A stretch of DNA of 64,000 bases, taken from the NCBI RefSeq assembly GCF_032854445.1, contig NC_088303.1, positions 9,743,501-9,807,500 on the forward strand. The letters are read 5' to 3'. Positions 46,821 to 59,224 of this stretch are shown in pieces (positions within the stretch are counted from its first letter, which is position 1; each line of letters opens with the position of its first letter). A program made the position numbers and the translations under genes. The notes under the pieces are model-generated. The model was not told where the DNA came from. It saw only the letters and a program-made list of their open reading frames with translations, and searched no databases. Origin of the DNA: Liolophura sinensis (taxonomy: Eukaryota > Mollusca > Polyplacophora > Chitonida > Chitonidae).

Positions 46821-48188
46821 AATAAGATAACTGTAAAGCATTTCAGGTCTTAATTTACAAGCAAATGTTTGTTTGAAGTTAACTGTTTCCTCTGCAAAAG
46901 GGTGGAGATCCAGCCTATATGTATCAGATAACTTTCCACTACAATGATCAGAAGCTTTAGACACACTGAATCTCCAGTGGCTTAACTAAGGAAAAGTAGG
47001 TCATGACAAAGTACATGAATCCTATACAAAAATGGTCCAACGGTGCAATATGACCTTTTGTGATGATGGGAAATTTTCAAAAAAAAAAGTAAAAAAAAAA
47101 GAGCTATGATGGACTTTCACTCTATACAACTGTCACTGGATGAAAATTCTTGTTCCTTCTCCCTAAAATCTAGGTTTGACATGGAGAGGCCTTCACTTAG
47201 GGTCGAGCTCTCGTTATTGTGTTAGAGCATGACCAAAGTGGTCAAAGCACAAAGTCTCTCACACACTCCCTCCATCTTACAATAACTGCTCCATTGACAC
47301 TCGAGTAATTAACTTTGCTCGTTAAAGACCCAGTTCATGAACTTGCCCTAACAAAATTACAGTGCTAAAAAAGATTTTCTCGAAAGCAATTTAGGCTTTT
47401 AGAAGGGGCATCAATGGATGGGTGTTTCCCACCTTTAAAACTAAAGAGGTAGAGTGACAACAACAACGAGGGTGATCTATCTAGTGCTGACAGCAAAACA
47501 ACCCCTTTCACCATACATTTAGGCATCGGCTGAAGGCCATGAAATATCACAGCGATCAAACCACTAGCAAATATGGGTGTTTTTAACACAAAAAAATGTA
47601 AGATGAATTTAAGTTTTTTTTGTGAAATATATGTGTTGGTTGGGAGCCGGCAGGGAGTCAGCTAGTGGCCTTAGCCATCATCCCGTCATAATACAGCAAA
47701 AGTCATGCAACCTCTCTCGTGTCAAACAACAACAACATGAAATGTTCAAATGAATGGTCTAATATCCACTCTGTAATGTAAGTGTCCTCTGGCCAATTCA
47801 AGACTTCAGAGCTTCGCATTGAGATGAGTTGAAAAAATTGCAGAAAAAAATTTAACAAAATCTAGAGCACACAAAAAATGTATCCTTATATCCTTTTAAA
47901 GCAAGAGTGCACCTATATGTTACTTTGGAGTGAAAATTTTGTTTTCACAGTTCTGACTTTTTTTTCCTATTTATGAATGACATGTTTATGGTTGAAAGTT
48001 CATTATGGCCATAGAGTTCCATAAAGAGTTACTTGTATATACGCCTCTTGTGAGCACTTTATGAAACTGGGTTCAAACCTTGAAATTTAAAGGAAACTTA
48101 CATAACGGTAATATCACTCCGACATTTTAAAACTGGATTATTTGGAACTTTATGTAATTACATGTATGTTGATATCGATAATTTTACC
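46821..48188. other. Non-coding stretch
   Basis: AT-rich. A motif-bearing patch at 47.19-47.34 kb contains CCAAAGTGGTCAAAG and GAGTAATTAACTTTGCTCG (HNF1/homeodomain-like); it is otherwise unremarkable. Confidence 0.5.
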
Positions 48189-48223
48189 TCTCTTTCTCTC
48201 AGTCTCTCTCTCTCTCTGTCTCT
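48189..48223 (+). repeat. (TC)n microsatellite
   Basis: Pyrimidine-only TCTC run with a few interruptions. Confidence 0.9.
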
Positions 48224-48486
48224 TGATATTTCATACACATACAGGTCATTCTATATCTCAGAAGCAAACGTGTCATTTTCTGGCAGTGAAATCAATCTTA
48301 CCCTTCTATGTTTGTCCCAGCAGTCCTTAAGGCTCATCCCAGACTAAATACAGTGCAATATAATAATGCTAAAGAGAACAATGAACAGATAAACTTATGA
48401 AAAAATGGGTAAAAAAGCTGAGCGTAGGCCATGCCTTGTTGTCATGGTGAGCTGAGTAATTTCACACTGAAGATCCAAAATTCCAT

Positions 48487-48612
48487 TTTTCCTCTCCAGT
48501 CATACATGGAAAGGTGTGCCATCAAATTGTGGATGGTCACCATAATACTGGTCGCCGTCCGGTCGTCTGGCAAGTGAAATATTTTTCAGTGTGGCGCAAA
48601 ACTCTAAATTGA
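48487..48612 (+). repeat. tRNA-headed SINE, decayed core and tail
   Basis: CCTCTCCAGTCATACATGGA, GTGGATGGTCACCATAATAC, TGGTCGCCGTC, AAGTGAAATATTTTTCAGTG and TGGCGCAAAACTC follow the plus-strand order of the family. The head is missing. Confidence 0.75.
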
Positions 48613-50000
48613 GCTATTAGCTTAAAGAACTTCCAGTTCCCTATATCACGGTGTCTTGTTACATGGATTATCACCTCAACTTTCAAACATACCATTTTTC
48701 CCAGTTATAATGAGCACTCTTTCAGTTTAACTAAACTTTTCCGATTTCTGGAAAACTCTAAACTAGTTACACAGGTGTAGGAATGTCCAGTCAAGTGTTT
48801 GAAATGCAAATAGTGGATTGCTGGCCTCTGTGAAAGTTCATTTAGTCACTGTCTGCCAATAGTAGTTGCAGGTGAGACCAGCAAATAAAGACCAATGAAA
48901 ACCAAAATCACTTTTAAAACCCTGAGGCCATGAAAGGCCAAAATCTGACAAAACAAAATGATGAGACAACAGGCAGTGCCAACAAAGATAATATAACCAA
49001 GCAAGCCAGGTGATTTGTCAGAAGAAATCATTCACAGAAGGAGCTATGGGATGTTGGATTACTTCATGGTTGGCCAACCATTACGTTATGGCATTTACAC
49101 CTCTGGGGCTGCTTAAACCACTGGTGTCCAGGCAACAACGTGCTGAACTGGGGGTGGTGACAGCTCAAGACAACAACCGTTAAGACCATTTTATCACCTG
49201 ATCTTTTTATTAATTGCTCTGGAGATGAATCCCCTTCCCAAAACACGGATCATACAGACTACAAAGTCGTATCAGTTGGGACATTTGACACAGAAAGCAT
49301 GCTGGCATAGTCCTGACAGAAACCCCACAAAGAAGTCTATACTGACCCACATGCATACATTGCTTAAACCATTTTTATTATCTTTTTGGTTTAGCCAAAA
49401 ATCAGACAAGGGCAGAATCAGCCATTAACCTAACCAAGTGGAGTAAGCCATGGGTAATCTGACTTGAGAGAGGAAATTGCAGTGGCACTGACACAAAGTG
49501 CTGTGTGCTCTGACGCGCATCTTATCCCACTTAACGGAGAAAATGACATTTTACGGATTAGACTATTCCCTCCCCCTGTCATCCTGCCCCTCCCACCTGC
49601 AGTCAGGGGAGAAAGAGCACAAGATGGAAGAGCCATCTCATTAAGGGGCCCAACATGTGTACTGCTCAAAGGATCAATCTGTCATAAATATCTTAACTTT
49701 CTCTTCCACTTGCTCAAGCAAAGATAACATTATTTTCCCTCCTGATATATCTAGCCCAAAAATGTATCAATCAGCAGCCAACTTTCCAAAAATTGTCGTA
49801 GTAGGCAGTTGTTTAAAGGATAAGAGAACAACAGCTGCAAACATCCTTGTATAAACAGCATTTGTAAACAAAATAAAAATGATATCAACAAATTTCAACT
49901 AAATTCACAACATGAATGACAAATATCATTTAGTCTCATCATTTTATAAAGCCATGAGGGCAGCCATTTTGTCAGCAGATTGTCTCTGATTGGCCTGCTC
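48613..50000. other. Non-coding stretch
   Basis: No gene. A GC-richer patch at 49.50-49.66 kb contains GGATTAGA and CACCTGCAG, but too little to call. Confidence 0.5.
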
Positions 50001-50065
50001 TCTTTATTTATCCATTTAGATGATGGTATGGGGTTAGTGCTTATTTAAGAGTATTTCACTAAGCA
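50001..50065 (-). repeat. Possible SINE tail fragment
   Basis: TCTTTATTTATCCATTTAGA then GAGTATTTCACT resembles the SINE 3' end in minus orientation. The following GAGTGAGTGAGTG is a short simple repeat. Confidence 0.35.
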
Positions 50066-50449
50066 TTCTGGATTGAGTGAGTGAGTGAGTGCATTCTGGA
50101 TTGAGGAAACACATTAATGACCAGGGTGTATCGAAAAGGTTCATGCTAAATACACTAAACAGGTAATGGTAAACTTAAAACTATCACTGCTAACATTTGA
50201 ATATTTTTTTTGCAATACAATAGCTATAACTGGTTATGAAGAAGTGATATACTGAACAGTCTTTTCTTTTGGGAACAGAAACATGTTTTTGTATGCAGCA
50301 GGGAAGGGATTAATGGAGGTCATGCATGGCACAGGACAGCATGAGCTTTGAAGGAGAATTAGTGTATGGTGAATTTTATCTGGGATCAGGGTTTGTTCGG
50401 AATATGAAGAGGTGTTTGTTATTATGAAGTTTATGATTATGAAGTAGGT

Positions 50450-53400
50450 GGTTGTGAGGGTGGGCTGTGACTGACTGTGAGGGTGAGCTGTGATATGTTG
50501 TGAGGGTGAGCTGTGATTTACTGTAAGGGTGGGCTGTGATATGTTGTGAGGGTGGACTGTGATATGTTGTGAGGGTGAGCTGTGACTTACTGTAAGGGTG
50601 GGCTGTGATATGTTGTGAGGGTGAGCTGTGATATGTTGTGACGGTGAGCTATGACTTACTGTAAGGGTGGGCTGTGATATGTTATGAGGGTGGACTGTGA
50701 TATGTTGTGAGGGTGAGCTGTGATATGTTGTGAGGGTGAGCTGTGACTTACTGTAGGGTGGGCTGTGATATGTTGTGAGGGTGAACTGTGACTTACTGTA
50801 AGGGTGGGCTGTGATATGTTGTGAGGGTGAGCTGTGATATGTTGTGAGGGTGAGCTGTGACTTACTGTAAGGGTGGGCTGTGATATGTTGTGAGGGTGGA
50901 CTGTGATATGTTGTGAGTGTGGGCTGTGACATGGTATGAGTGTGGGCTTTGAAATGTTGTGAGTGTGGGCTGTGACTTGTGAAGATGGGCTGTGACATAT
51001 TGTGAGTGTGGGCTGTGACTTGGTATGAGTGTGGGCTGTGACTTGTCGTGAGTGTGGGCTGTGACTTGTGAAGATGGGCTGTGACATATTGTAAGTGTGA
51101 GCTGTGACTTGGTATGAGTGTGGGCTGTGACTTGTCGTGAGTGTGGGTTGTGACTTGGTATAACGGTAGGTTGTGACTTGTGAGGGTGAGCTGTGATATG
51201 TTGTGAGGGTGGGCTGTGACTTGCTGTGAGGGTGGGCTGTGGCAAGTTGTGAGGATGGACTTGCTGTGAGAGTGGGATGTTACTTGTTGTGAGTGTGGGC
51301 TGTGACTTGTGAGTGTGGGCTGTGACTTGGTATGAGGGTGGGCTGTGACTTGTTGTGAGTGTAAGCTGTGACTGACTGTGAAGGTGGGCCGTGACTCATT
51401 CTGAGAGTAGGTCTTGAATTGTGAGGACGGGCTGCAACATGTTGTGGGGGTGGACTGTGACTTGTTGTGGGGGTGGGCTGTGGCATGTTGTGGAGGTGGA
51501 CTGTGACTTCCTGTGAAAGTGGGCTGTAACTTGTTGTGAGTGTGGGCTGTGACTTGGTATGACGGTGGGCTGTGACTTGTTGTGAGTGAGTGAGTGAGTG
51601 CTTGGGGTTTAACGTCGTTCTCAACAACTTTTCAGTCATATGACGACGAAGGAATCATTAGGGTGCATGTACGTGTAATGTGCCTCCTTGTTGCAGGACG
51701 GATTTCCACCGCTCTTTTATTTAGTGCTGCCTCACTGAGACGACTTACCGAAGGCAAGCAAGCCGCCCCGCCCGAGCCATTATACTGATACGGGTCAACC
51801 AGTCATTGCACTATCCCCTTCATGCTGAACGCCAAGTGAGGAAGTTACAACTTCCTCTTTTAAAGTCTTAGGTGTGACTCGATCAAGGATTGAGTGTGGG
51901 CTGTGACTTGGTATGAGGGTGGGCTGTGACTTGTTGTAAGTGTGGGCTGTGACTTGAGAGGATGGGCTGTGACATGTTGTGAGTGTGGGCTGTGACATGA
52001 TACGAGTGTGGGCTTTGAAATGTTGTGAGCATGGGCTGTGACTTGTGAAGATGGGCTGTGACATATTGTGAGTGTGGGCTGTGACTTGGTATGAGTGTGG
52101 GCTGTGAAATGTTGTGAGCATGGGCTGTGGCTTGTGAGGATGGGCTGTGACATATTGTGAGGCTGGGCCGTAACTTGGTATGAGGGTGAGCTGTGACTTA
52201 CTGTGAGAGTGGGTCTTGACTTGTGAGGATGGGCTGTGACATGTTGTGAGTGTGGACTTTTACTTGGTATGAGTGTAGGCTGTGACTTGTTGTGAGTGTA
52301 GGCTGTGGCTTATTGTAAGAGTGGGTCTTGAATTGCGAGGATGGGCGGTGACATGTTGTGAGAGTGGGCTGTGACATGTTGGAGTGGGCTGTGACTTGTG
52401 AGGGTGGACCGTGACATGTGAGTGAGGGCTGTGCCTTGTGTTGTTGTGGACTGTGACGTGAGCATGAGCCTTGACTCGTTGAAAGGATGGTCTGTGAAAT
52501 GTTGTGAGTGGGGGCTGTGACTTGGTATGACGATGGGCTGTGACTTGTTGTGAGTGGGGGCTGTGACTTGGTATGAGGGTGGGCTGTGACTTGAGAGAAT
52601 GGTCTGTGAAATGTTGTGAGTGGGGGCTGGGACTTGTTAGGAGGGTAGGCTGCAACTTATTGTGAGAGTGGGTCTTGACTTATGAGGGTGGGCTGTGACA
52701 TGTTGTGAGTGTGGGGTGGGACTTGGTATGAGGGTGGGTTTTGACTAGTGAGGGTGGGCTTTAGCTTTCAAGAGTGGGCTGTGACTTATGAGGGTGGACA
52801 GTCACTTGCAATGGTGGGCTGTGACTTGCTGTGAAGGTGGGCTGTGATTTGTAAGGATGAAGTGTGAGGGAGGGCTGTGACTTGTAATGGTTGGTTGTGG
52901 CATTTTGTGAGGGAGTGCTGTGACTTGTGGGGCTGGGCTGTGACTTATTATAAGGGTGGGCTGTGACTTGTGAGGCTGCGCTGTGACTTGTTGTGAGGGA
53001 GTGCTGTGACTTGTGAGGGAGGGCTGTGACTTGTTGTGAGAGAAGGTTGTGACTTGTTGTGAGGGAGGGCTGTGACTTGTTGTGAGGGAGGGCTGTGACT
53101 TGTAATGGTGGGTTGTGGCATTTTGTGAGGGAGTGCTGTGACTTGTGAGGCTGGGCTGTGACTTGTTGTGAGGGAGGGCTGTAACTTATTGTAAGGGTGG
53201 GCTGTGACCTGTGAGGCTGGGCTGTGATTTGTTGTAAGGGAGTGCCGTGACTTGTGAGAGAGGGCTGTGACTTGTTGTGTGGGAGGGCTATGACTTGTTG
53301 TGAGGGAGGGCTGTGACTTGTGAGGGAGGGCTGTGACTTGTTGTGAGGGAGGGCTGTGACTTGTTGTGTGGGAGGGCTATGACTTGTTGTGAGGGAGGGC

Positions 53401-53734
53401 TGTGACTTGTGAGGGAGGGCTGTGACTTGTTGTGAGGGAGGGCTGTAACTTGTTTGTGAGGGAGGGCTGTGACTTGTTGTGAGGGAGGGCTGTGATTTAT
53501 TGTGAGGGAGGGCTGTGACTTGTTGTCAGGGTGAGCTGTGACTTGTTGTGAGGGTGAGCTGTGGCCTGTTGTCAATGTGGGCCATGACCTGTTGTGAGGG
53601 TGAGCTGTGGCCTGTTGTCAATGTGGGCCATGACCTGTTGTGAGGGTGAGCTGTGGCCTGTTGTCAATGTGGGCCATGACCTGTTGTGAGGGTGAGCTGT
53701 GGCCTGTTGTCAATGTGGGCCATGACCTGTTGTG
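50450..53734 (+). repeat. 3.3-kb G/T-rich minisatellite, ~23-bp units
   Basis: Roughly 130 units built on GTGGGCTGTGACTTGTTGTGAGG, almost all G and T on the plus strand. Distinct zones are visible. Zone 1 (50.45-50.93 kb) mixes GATATGTTGTGAGGGTGAGC and GACTTACTGTAAGGGTGGGC in a repeating order. Zone 2 (50.93-52.85 kb) alternates GACTTGGTATGAGTGTGGGC and short GACTTGTGAAGATGGGC units. Zone 3 (52.86-53.54 kb) is dominated by GAGGGAGGGCTGTGACTTGT. Zone 4 (53547-53730) is four exact copies of a 46-bp dimer containing GGCCTGTTGTCAATGTGGGC. An unrelated dispersed repeat interrupts it at 51589-51891. Frames of up to 254 codons on the minus strand arise from the stop-free unit. Confidence 0.96.
51589..51891 (-). 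mobile_element. Dispersed molluscan-type repeat nested in the minisatellite
   Basis: The plus strand reads GAGTGAGTGAGTGCTTGGGG, TTTAACGTCG, CATATGACGACGAAGGAATC, GTGCCTCCTTGTTGCAGGAC, CGAGCCATTATACTGATACG and GAAGTTACAACTTCC, then stops at GTGACTCGATCAAGGATTGA. I recognise this as an abundant dispersed repeat of molluscan genomes. Fuller copies continue, as I recall, into a tRNA-like head in minus orientation, which this copy lacks. The minisatellite resumes directly on both sides, so it inserted into an existing array; TGAG at both junctions may be the target duplication. Confidence 0.8.
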
Positions 53735-54950
53735 AGTGATAAAGTACAACTTGTTGTGATGACAGAATCACACTTCAATCGTTACCCATGACTACAAATA
53801 AAAATTCATTTCACACACCCAAAAAAAGCTTTCCAAACGCATGCAAAATTTAAAAAAATTTTCATGGTTTCCATTCCCAGATTTCATTTTGACAGAACAG
53901 TTTCATTAGAGAAAAATTATTTCTGGCTGGCTTTTTATCAGATGCAACTAGTGAAGCAGAGTTTACACTTTATACATGCACATCAGCACTCACATGCTTG
54001 AATAAATATCTGCAGATGACAAGGCATGGTTTTGAACTCTAGCTGAGTAAGTAAGAGAATTATCACACAAGTTGAACTGCTCAAACCCTCATGTAGATAT
54101 TTTACAGGAGCCTGCTTCATGTAATGTGATAGGATGGCAAAATGGCGAACTAAATGTTCCTTTAGTAATAAATCAGTGGGCCGAATCCACAAAATCGGAT
54201 TTTCTGACACAAAATAAAATAAATGCATCCGAGCGTAGCCAGAAACAAGATTTGCCTACAGCCATAATTCTTGTTTAACATGCAAAAAATTAAACCAGAT
54301 GGAGAAGAAATACATAAAAAAAGATAAAAAAAACCTTCAGAAAAACAGGAAAAAATGCTGACTACAATTACTGGAGACTGAAGAAGTCAAACATGTCCAG
54401 AATGGCACTAATCTTGATGTCTTTATTCACACTAAATAACTATCAAATATTCAACAACGCAGACAAAAAAAGAAGATGTGTCAAAATTGTTTTAATTCTA
54501 CTAACAAGCTTACACATTCACACAAATCATACATTCATGTTGAATGTTTCTTTCCACTTTCACATCAGGACGATTAGTAACTCAGAGTAGTAATTAATCT
54601 GAACTTCTAATTGATCCTTAAAAAAAGCTAGGCAAAAGGAAAAATTTTAAGATATCTGCGCAGAGCTTATTTCTCACATTTTCTTCAAAAATAAATCATC
54701 CCATAAAAAGTCAGATTTAGACACAATAAGCCAAACAATTTATTTACAAAACTTCATGCTCTATTGTCTCCACCACTGGAAACCGCACTAAAATAACCCT
54801 GTCTGAAATTTCCCATGAAAAAGTGAGACAGCTTATAGACTTGAGTAAATTGCTCCATTTTAAAAGCTGTCAATTACAAAGTCGAAATAAACAGTTGCAT
54901 TTACATCAGGTGTTCCTAAACGTCAGATGAAAAAAATGCAAAGAATTCAG
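53735..54950. other. Non-coding stretch
   Basis: AT-rich; no supported feature. Confidence 0.6.
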
Positions 54951-55085
54951 ATCAAAGTGAAGGCAGGATGGCCTGAAGGTAAACGGCCGGCAAATTACCT
55001 AGCATGACATTGTCACACAACAGGTTTAGGCCAGACCGCCAACGTTTACCTACCTCGTTAACAAATAAACAAAACAGCCTTTCTA
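54951..55085. promoter_or_regulatory. Candidate element with inverted forkhead-type sites
   Basis: GATGGCCTGAAGGTAAACGG and, in inverted orientation, AACGTTTACCTACC (about 55041-55054) form a pair of GTAAAC forkhead cores in similar flanks. Both lie in a locally GC-richer block. Non-coding. Confidence 0.22.
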
Positions 55086-55458
55086 GTAGTGGTTTTATAA
55101 TAGAAAAGTACACAAATATCTGTTTGTGTAATAAATCTTAAACAAGGATAAAATGGAAGACAAATTTCTGAGGATAAAAAAATGTTGACATGTCCAGCCT
55201 GATGAGTATGGTCAAATAGCTAAAATTCATATTTCTTTATTAAAATTGGGGAAAATGGTCAAAATAGACCTAATCGTGTACCAGATTCATCACCAAAAGT
55301 ACAAATACATCAGGTTATCTGTCTGCGGAGACATAGGGATTTCACTTGATGTGACCTTTAACCTAATGAGAGAGAGATTCTAGAGGTTTCCAGGAGGACT
55401 TGTCATTTGGCATTGGAATACAGATAGATTTGGGACAGGTTAACAAGTGCAATCATTT

Positions 55459-55462
<4 letters not shown>
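55086..55462. other. Non-coding stretch
   Basis: No feature recognised. Confidence 0.6.

Positions 55463-55511
<49 letters not shown>
55463..55511. repeat. (AT)n microsatellite
   Basis: About 24 uninterrupted AT dinucleotides, the longest in the window. Confidence 0.95.
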
Positions 55512-55513
<2 letters not shown>

Positions 55514-57157
55514 AATTATGCCTAACAAAAACACAAGACAAAAGAAATTAAGCATGATTGGCCAACCACTTTTTCCCAGCAGTCACACACCAAACAGTAG
55601 ATGTGATATGTCTAAAATGATGCGTTATTCAGACAAAAGGTAGTGTAATTTAACTTTACAATAGAAACGTCCACAGGGTAGGCTGAGCGCGCAACAGAAT
55701 TATGACCAATAAAGTATACTTTATCGACTGTGTTCACTTATGGTGTTTAGAATGATGATGTCAAAGACATATTTCTTCTAATATGTACGTTCAAGTACGT
55801 GAATGGAATTTGGAGCAATATATTTAATTCTATAACTGCTCAAAGATATAGAAGACTTCTTTTAATACAAAATTGTTCATTCAAGAGATAAAGAAATGAC
55901 TTAAACTGATCAAACATTTAAGGACAACTGAACCCGAACTTCAGAATATTTAACACTAAATGGACATTTGTAAAAGATATAACTGAGCTGGTTCACATTG
56001 CATAACTTATGTCTAGGTTGCAAAGATAATTACTTATTTGAATGGGTTTATATTTCAGATACATTTACGTTTGAGATTACAAATTAGTTGTCGATGTTTT
56101 GGGGTCGCATGTCAAGGATCTCTGAAGATGTACGTACACAAGTATCATTCTCTGTGTTGTGCAAATAAAAAAGGAGAAAAAAAAACATTTAGGGACAGGA
56201 CACCTCAATAAGCCAAACTACCTTTTGAATAAAAATATTTGCTTGTACTTAGCTTTCTAAAGAAAAAAAAGAGAAAAAAATTAATGTATTTCAAGCATTA
56301 ATTAAATCAGATGCTGGTACTTAATGGGTTATAAAATCAATTATGCTGATTATTAGGCTAGGAGTCGTAATTAAAATTTAGTAAATCTTTAAAAGGGATC
56401 AACAAACATCCAATACATTTCAATAATAACAGGTGAAAGATACGTACAAATATACCAACACTGTGGTAGAATTTTCTGAAAATATTTGATTTCTCTAAAT
56501 TTTCATACATAGCAAAAAATATGTTGTGTGGTAAATACAATGGTGATGATGACAAAGTCAAGCTACTGCTGGCTTCCCTAAATCATATATCCTTCAGAAG
56601 GCTTTAGGCATATCAGTGTATTCAAACCACAATGAAGTACAATAATTTTAAAACTGGAAAAGTTTTTATAAACTCATACAGACAACCAAATCCACTGTAA
56701 TATTATCACAAAACTTTAAATTTTAAAGAGTTTATATAACTATAGGCTGTTATTTTTGCATTTCCAAAAATCTGGAGCTGAATTTGACTTAGACCTGACT
56801 ATTTGTGTGGTCTGAAAATGATGTTGGCCAAAATTCCATACACACACAAATCAGCACTGTCATATTAAATGCCCTCATGCATACAACATTTGTGGCCACT
56901 TGATCATAGTTTATAATCAACAGTTATGGCATCAAGACAGAAGACAAAAACTTCCTAACCACAAAAGTGAGAACAAAAATACCTTACAGTGAAAAGATAG
57001 TTCATATTCTAGAATATTCTTTTGTTACATTTTCACAAGGCCTTCAGGCTTATCAGTTTTTCACAGGTTTCTGCAATCAGATTTTCTGGCAGTGACATAA
57101 TCAGATTATTTGCAGTATACAATATATCTAGTATTATACCAACAGTAAGAATCTGAG
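55512..57157. other. Non-coding stretch
   Basis: AT-rich. At 56.28-56.38 kb several TAAT cores cluster (CATTAATTAAATC, CAATTATGCTGATTATTAGG, GTAATTAAAATT), possibly a homeodomain-binding region; no gene. Confidence 0.5.
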
Positions 57158-57165
57158 ACATAACC

Positions 57166-57410
57166 GAGGGCCTCCACGGCTGAGGTGGTTAGCACACCAG
57201 CACGGTGAAATGACCCAGGAGCCTCCCACCAATGCAATTGCTGTGACTTTGTCCAGTTCATGCTGGCTTCCTCTCCAGCCGTATGTGAGAAGGTCAGGCA
57301 GCGATTTGTGGATGGTCGTGTGTTTCCTCCCACCTGAACGCTGGTCACTGTCATATAAGTGAAATACTCTTGAGTACTGCGTTAAACAGCAATCAAATAA
57401 ATAACTTAAA
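57166..57410 (+). mobile_element. tRNA-headed SINE, near full length
   Basis: AGGGCCTCCACGGCTGAGGT starts the tRNA-like head. It is followed by GACCCAGGAGCCTCCCACCA, a box B weakened to GTCCAGTTC, CATGCTGGCTTCCTCTCC, GTGGATGGTCGTGTGTTTCC, AGTGAAATACTCTTGAGTAC and an AATCAAATAAATAA tail. ACATAACC at 57158-57165 and 57411-57418 is the likely 8-bp target duplication. It lies opposite in orientation to the 44.5 kb copy. Confidence 0.9.
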
Positions 57411-57418
57411 ACATAACC

Positions 57419-58425
57419 CTGATGTTTGTTAATATTCTGTCAGACGAAACATAGCTGAGAAATAAGCATATAAATACAGGGTTTTTTTCACCTTAATCAA
57501 AATCAAACTGCAAACTTGTACTTTTTCTAGGACGTTTAATGGTATTCCGTTTATGGCAACAAATGATTAAAATTCCAAGCTAATCCCATTTATCTCTCCC
57601 GTGACATGGAGTCACAACATAAGTGAAAAGTCAATCAGTTAAGTAAGTTTGGGATTAATAAAGTGGGCGGGCGGATGTTGATACTGACGTGACAACACAA
57701 GACCTTTTATTCTTCAAACATGACCAGCTAAAAAGTCAAAGAAACCCAGCATGTTTCTTCTCAACCTTGCATACATTATGTATTCTAGGCCATTATCTAA
57801 GCTGTAATATCAGTACCTTGGATAAAATAAAACCAAGATTAAGAAAAACAGTCATAAGTTTGACATCTGGTTTCCGCTAGAGTTTAATTAAAACAAACAT
57901 CAGGTATCTGATTCAGCTCAATATAGTCATTATCAGTCAGATTATCACTTACTGATAATCAACTTACAAAAAAAAAATCGAAACGAGTGAAAAATCATTT
58001 TCCACTTCATCAACGTACATGTTTATAGTGGTCACTTTTTTGTTGTACTGTATGTTGTGCTTAGCCTTGAGTTTTCAGTCTCAAAGTACATATATGAACA
58101 GATAGCACCCATGCTGACCGATTGCTATGCTTACAGATATCATGGAACTATGTCATATACAGAAAAAAATAACATTTTACGTTTTGAACGATAGCAAGTA
58201 AATATAAGACGAGACTTTGTCCTTGTATATATGCTTATACAACAATGTACGGTGTTGTTTCTCAAATGTACAGAAGGATTAATACACTGAGTGCCTAAAA
58301 CCTGACAAATCACGATCACCCAAAAAACAGCTTTTTCTAAGCAGGTATTTATTACTTATCAAAACACTGTCTAATTACAGAATTTTTTAAAAAGTTGTTT
58401 GAGAACAAACAATAAAATCTTACAT
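57419..58425. other. Non-coding stretch
   Basis: AT-rich; no supported feature. Confidence 0.6.
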
Positions 58426-58580
58426 GAAACAATAAATAATGTCTTGGGCATTGACGGCTAAGATTATAGGACTTAAAAACAAAGGATTGTTTCGCTTACG
58501 CACAATTTTAAAAACTTGAAATTAAACAATTAATGTTCAATTAATCATCATCTTTGATGAGTAAGTAAGCGCACATTTAC
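58426..58580. promoter_or_regulatory. Candidate regulatory element (paired SOX, TCF, homeodomain motifs)
   Basis: AACAAAGGATTGTTT (about 58478-58492) is an inverted pair of SOX cores. AACAATTAATG and TTCAATTAATC lie in tandem near 58.53 kb, and CATCTTTGATGAG (about 58550) is a consensus TCF/LEF core. These sit within about 100 bases of non-repetitive DNA. Function is inferred from motif content only. Confidence 0.3.
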
Positions 58581-59224
58581 ACAGAGTGGTCTGTGGATTA
58601 TGTGTCACACTGTATTTATTCACAGATATCTGACACCTTTATCATAAGTACTTTTCTAGTAGAATTTATTTATTTCTATGATATGTTCCAATAGACAGGT
58701 TTCTGGTTAAAGGTGGTTAAACACCACACGGATCACTTCAGCTACGGAGACAACTGATGCCTCAATATGTAAACGGCCAAAACAATGGAAGCTAGATAAG
58801 AAAGAGCCATCCAGGTTCCAATATCGCAGTAGGAGGCAGTAGTTAACAGTTAAAATAAATCAAACCATTTTCCCCAACAACATTTAAAGGGATTTCATCT
58901 GACATGGTCTTCATGCTAGTGTCTTCTTTGCCTTTACATATTAACAATTTGTTGAAGAGTGCTGTACAATTTACACAATATCATCACCACAAACAGCTCA
59001 TATGCATGCTTCCATTTATTTATATTTGGTACACAGGAAATAGTAAACAAAACTTTGCTTACAGCAAAGTCTCCCTTTTTAGTCTTCAGATAATACTTAT
59101 GTCATAAGTACTTTACTCAACAATCTCTAGGAATTAAAGAAAGCCTTAAATCATCTCCTCAGATTTATTACAAGAAATGTTTGAACCACTGGGCATTTCC
59201 AGGAAATATATATGTAATTCCTAC
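58581..59224. other. Non-coding stretch
   Basis: No gene. If the 59.3 kb exon is real, this is the start of its first intron. Confidence 0.5.

Noticed and set aside
46590-46964. 124-codon minus-strand frame
   Set aside because: Most of it crosses an internally deleted SINE copy; no start or splice support.
50234-53575. Long minus-strand frames rich in Ser-His-Gln-Pro-Thr
   Set aside because: They are translations of the 23-bp minisatellite, occur in several phases at once and have no flanking coding sequence.
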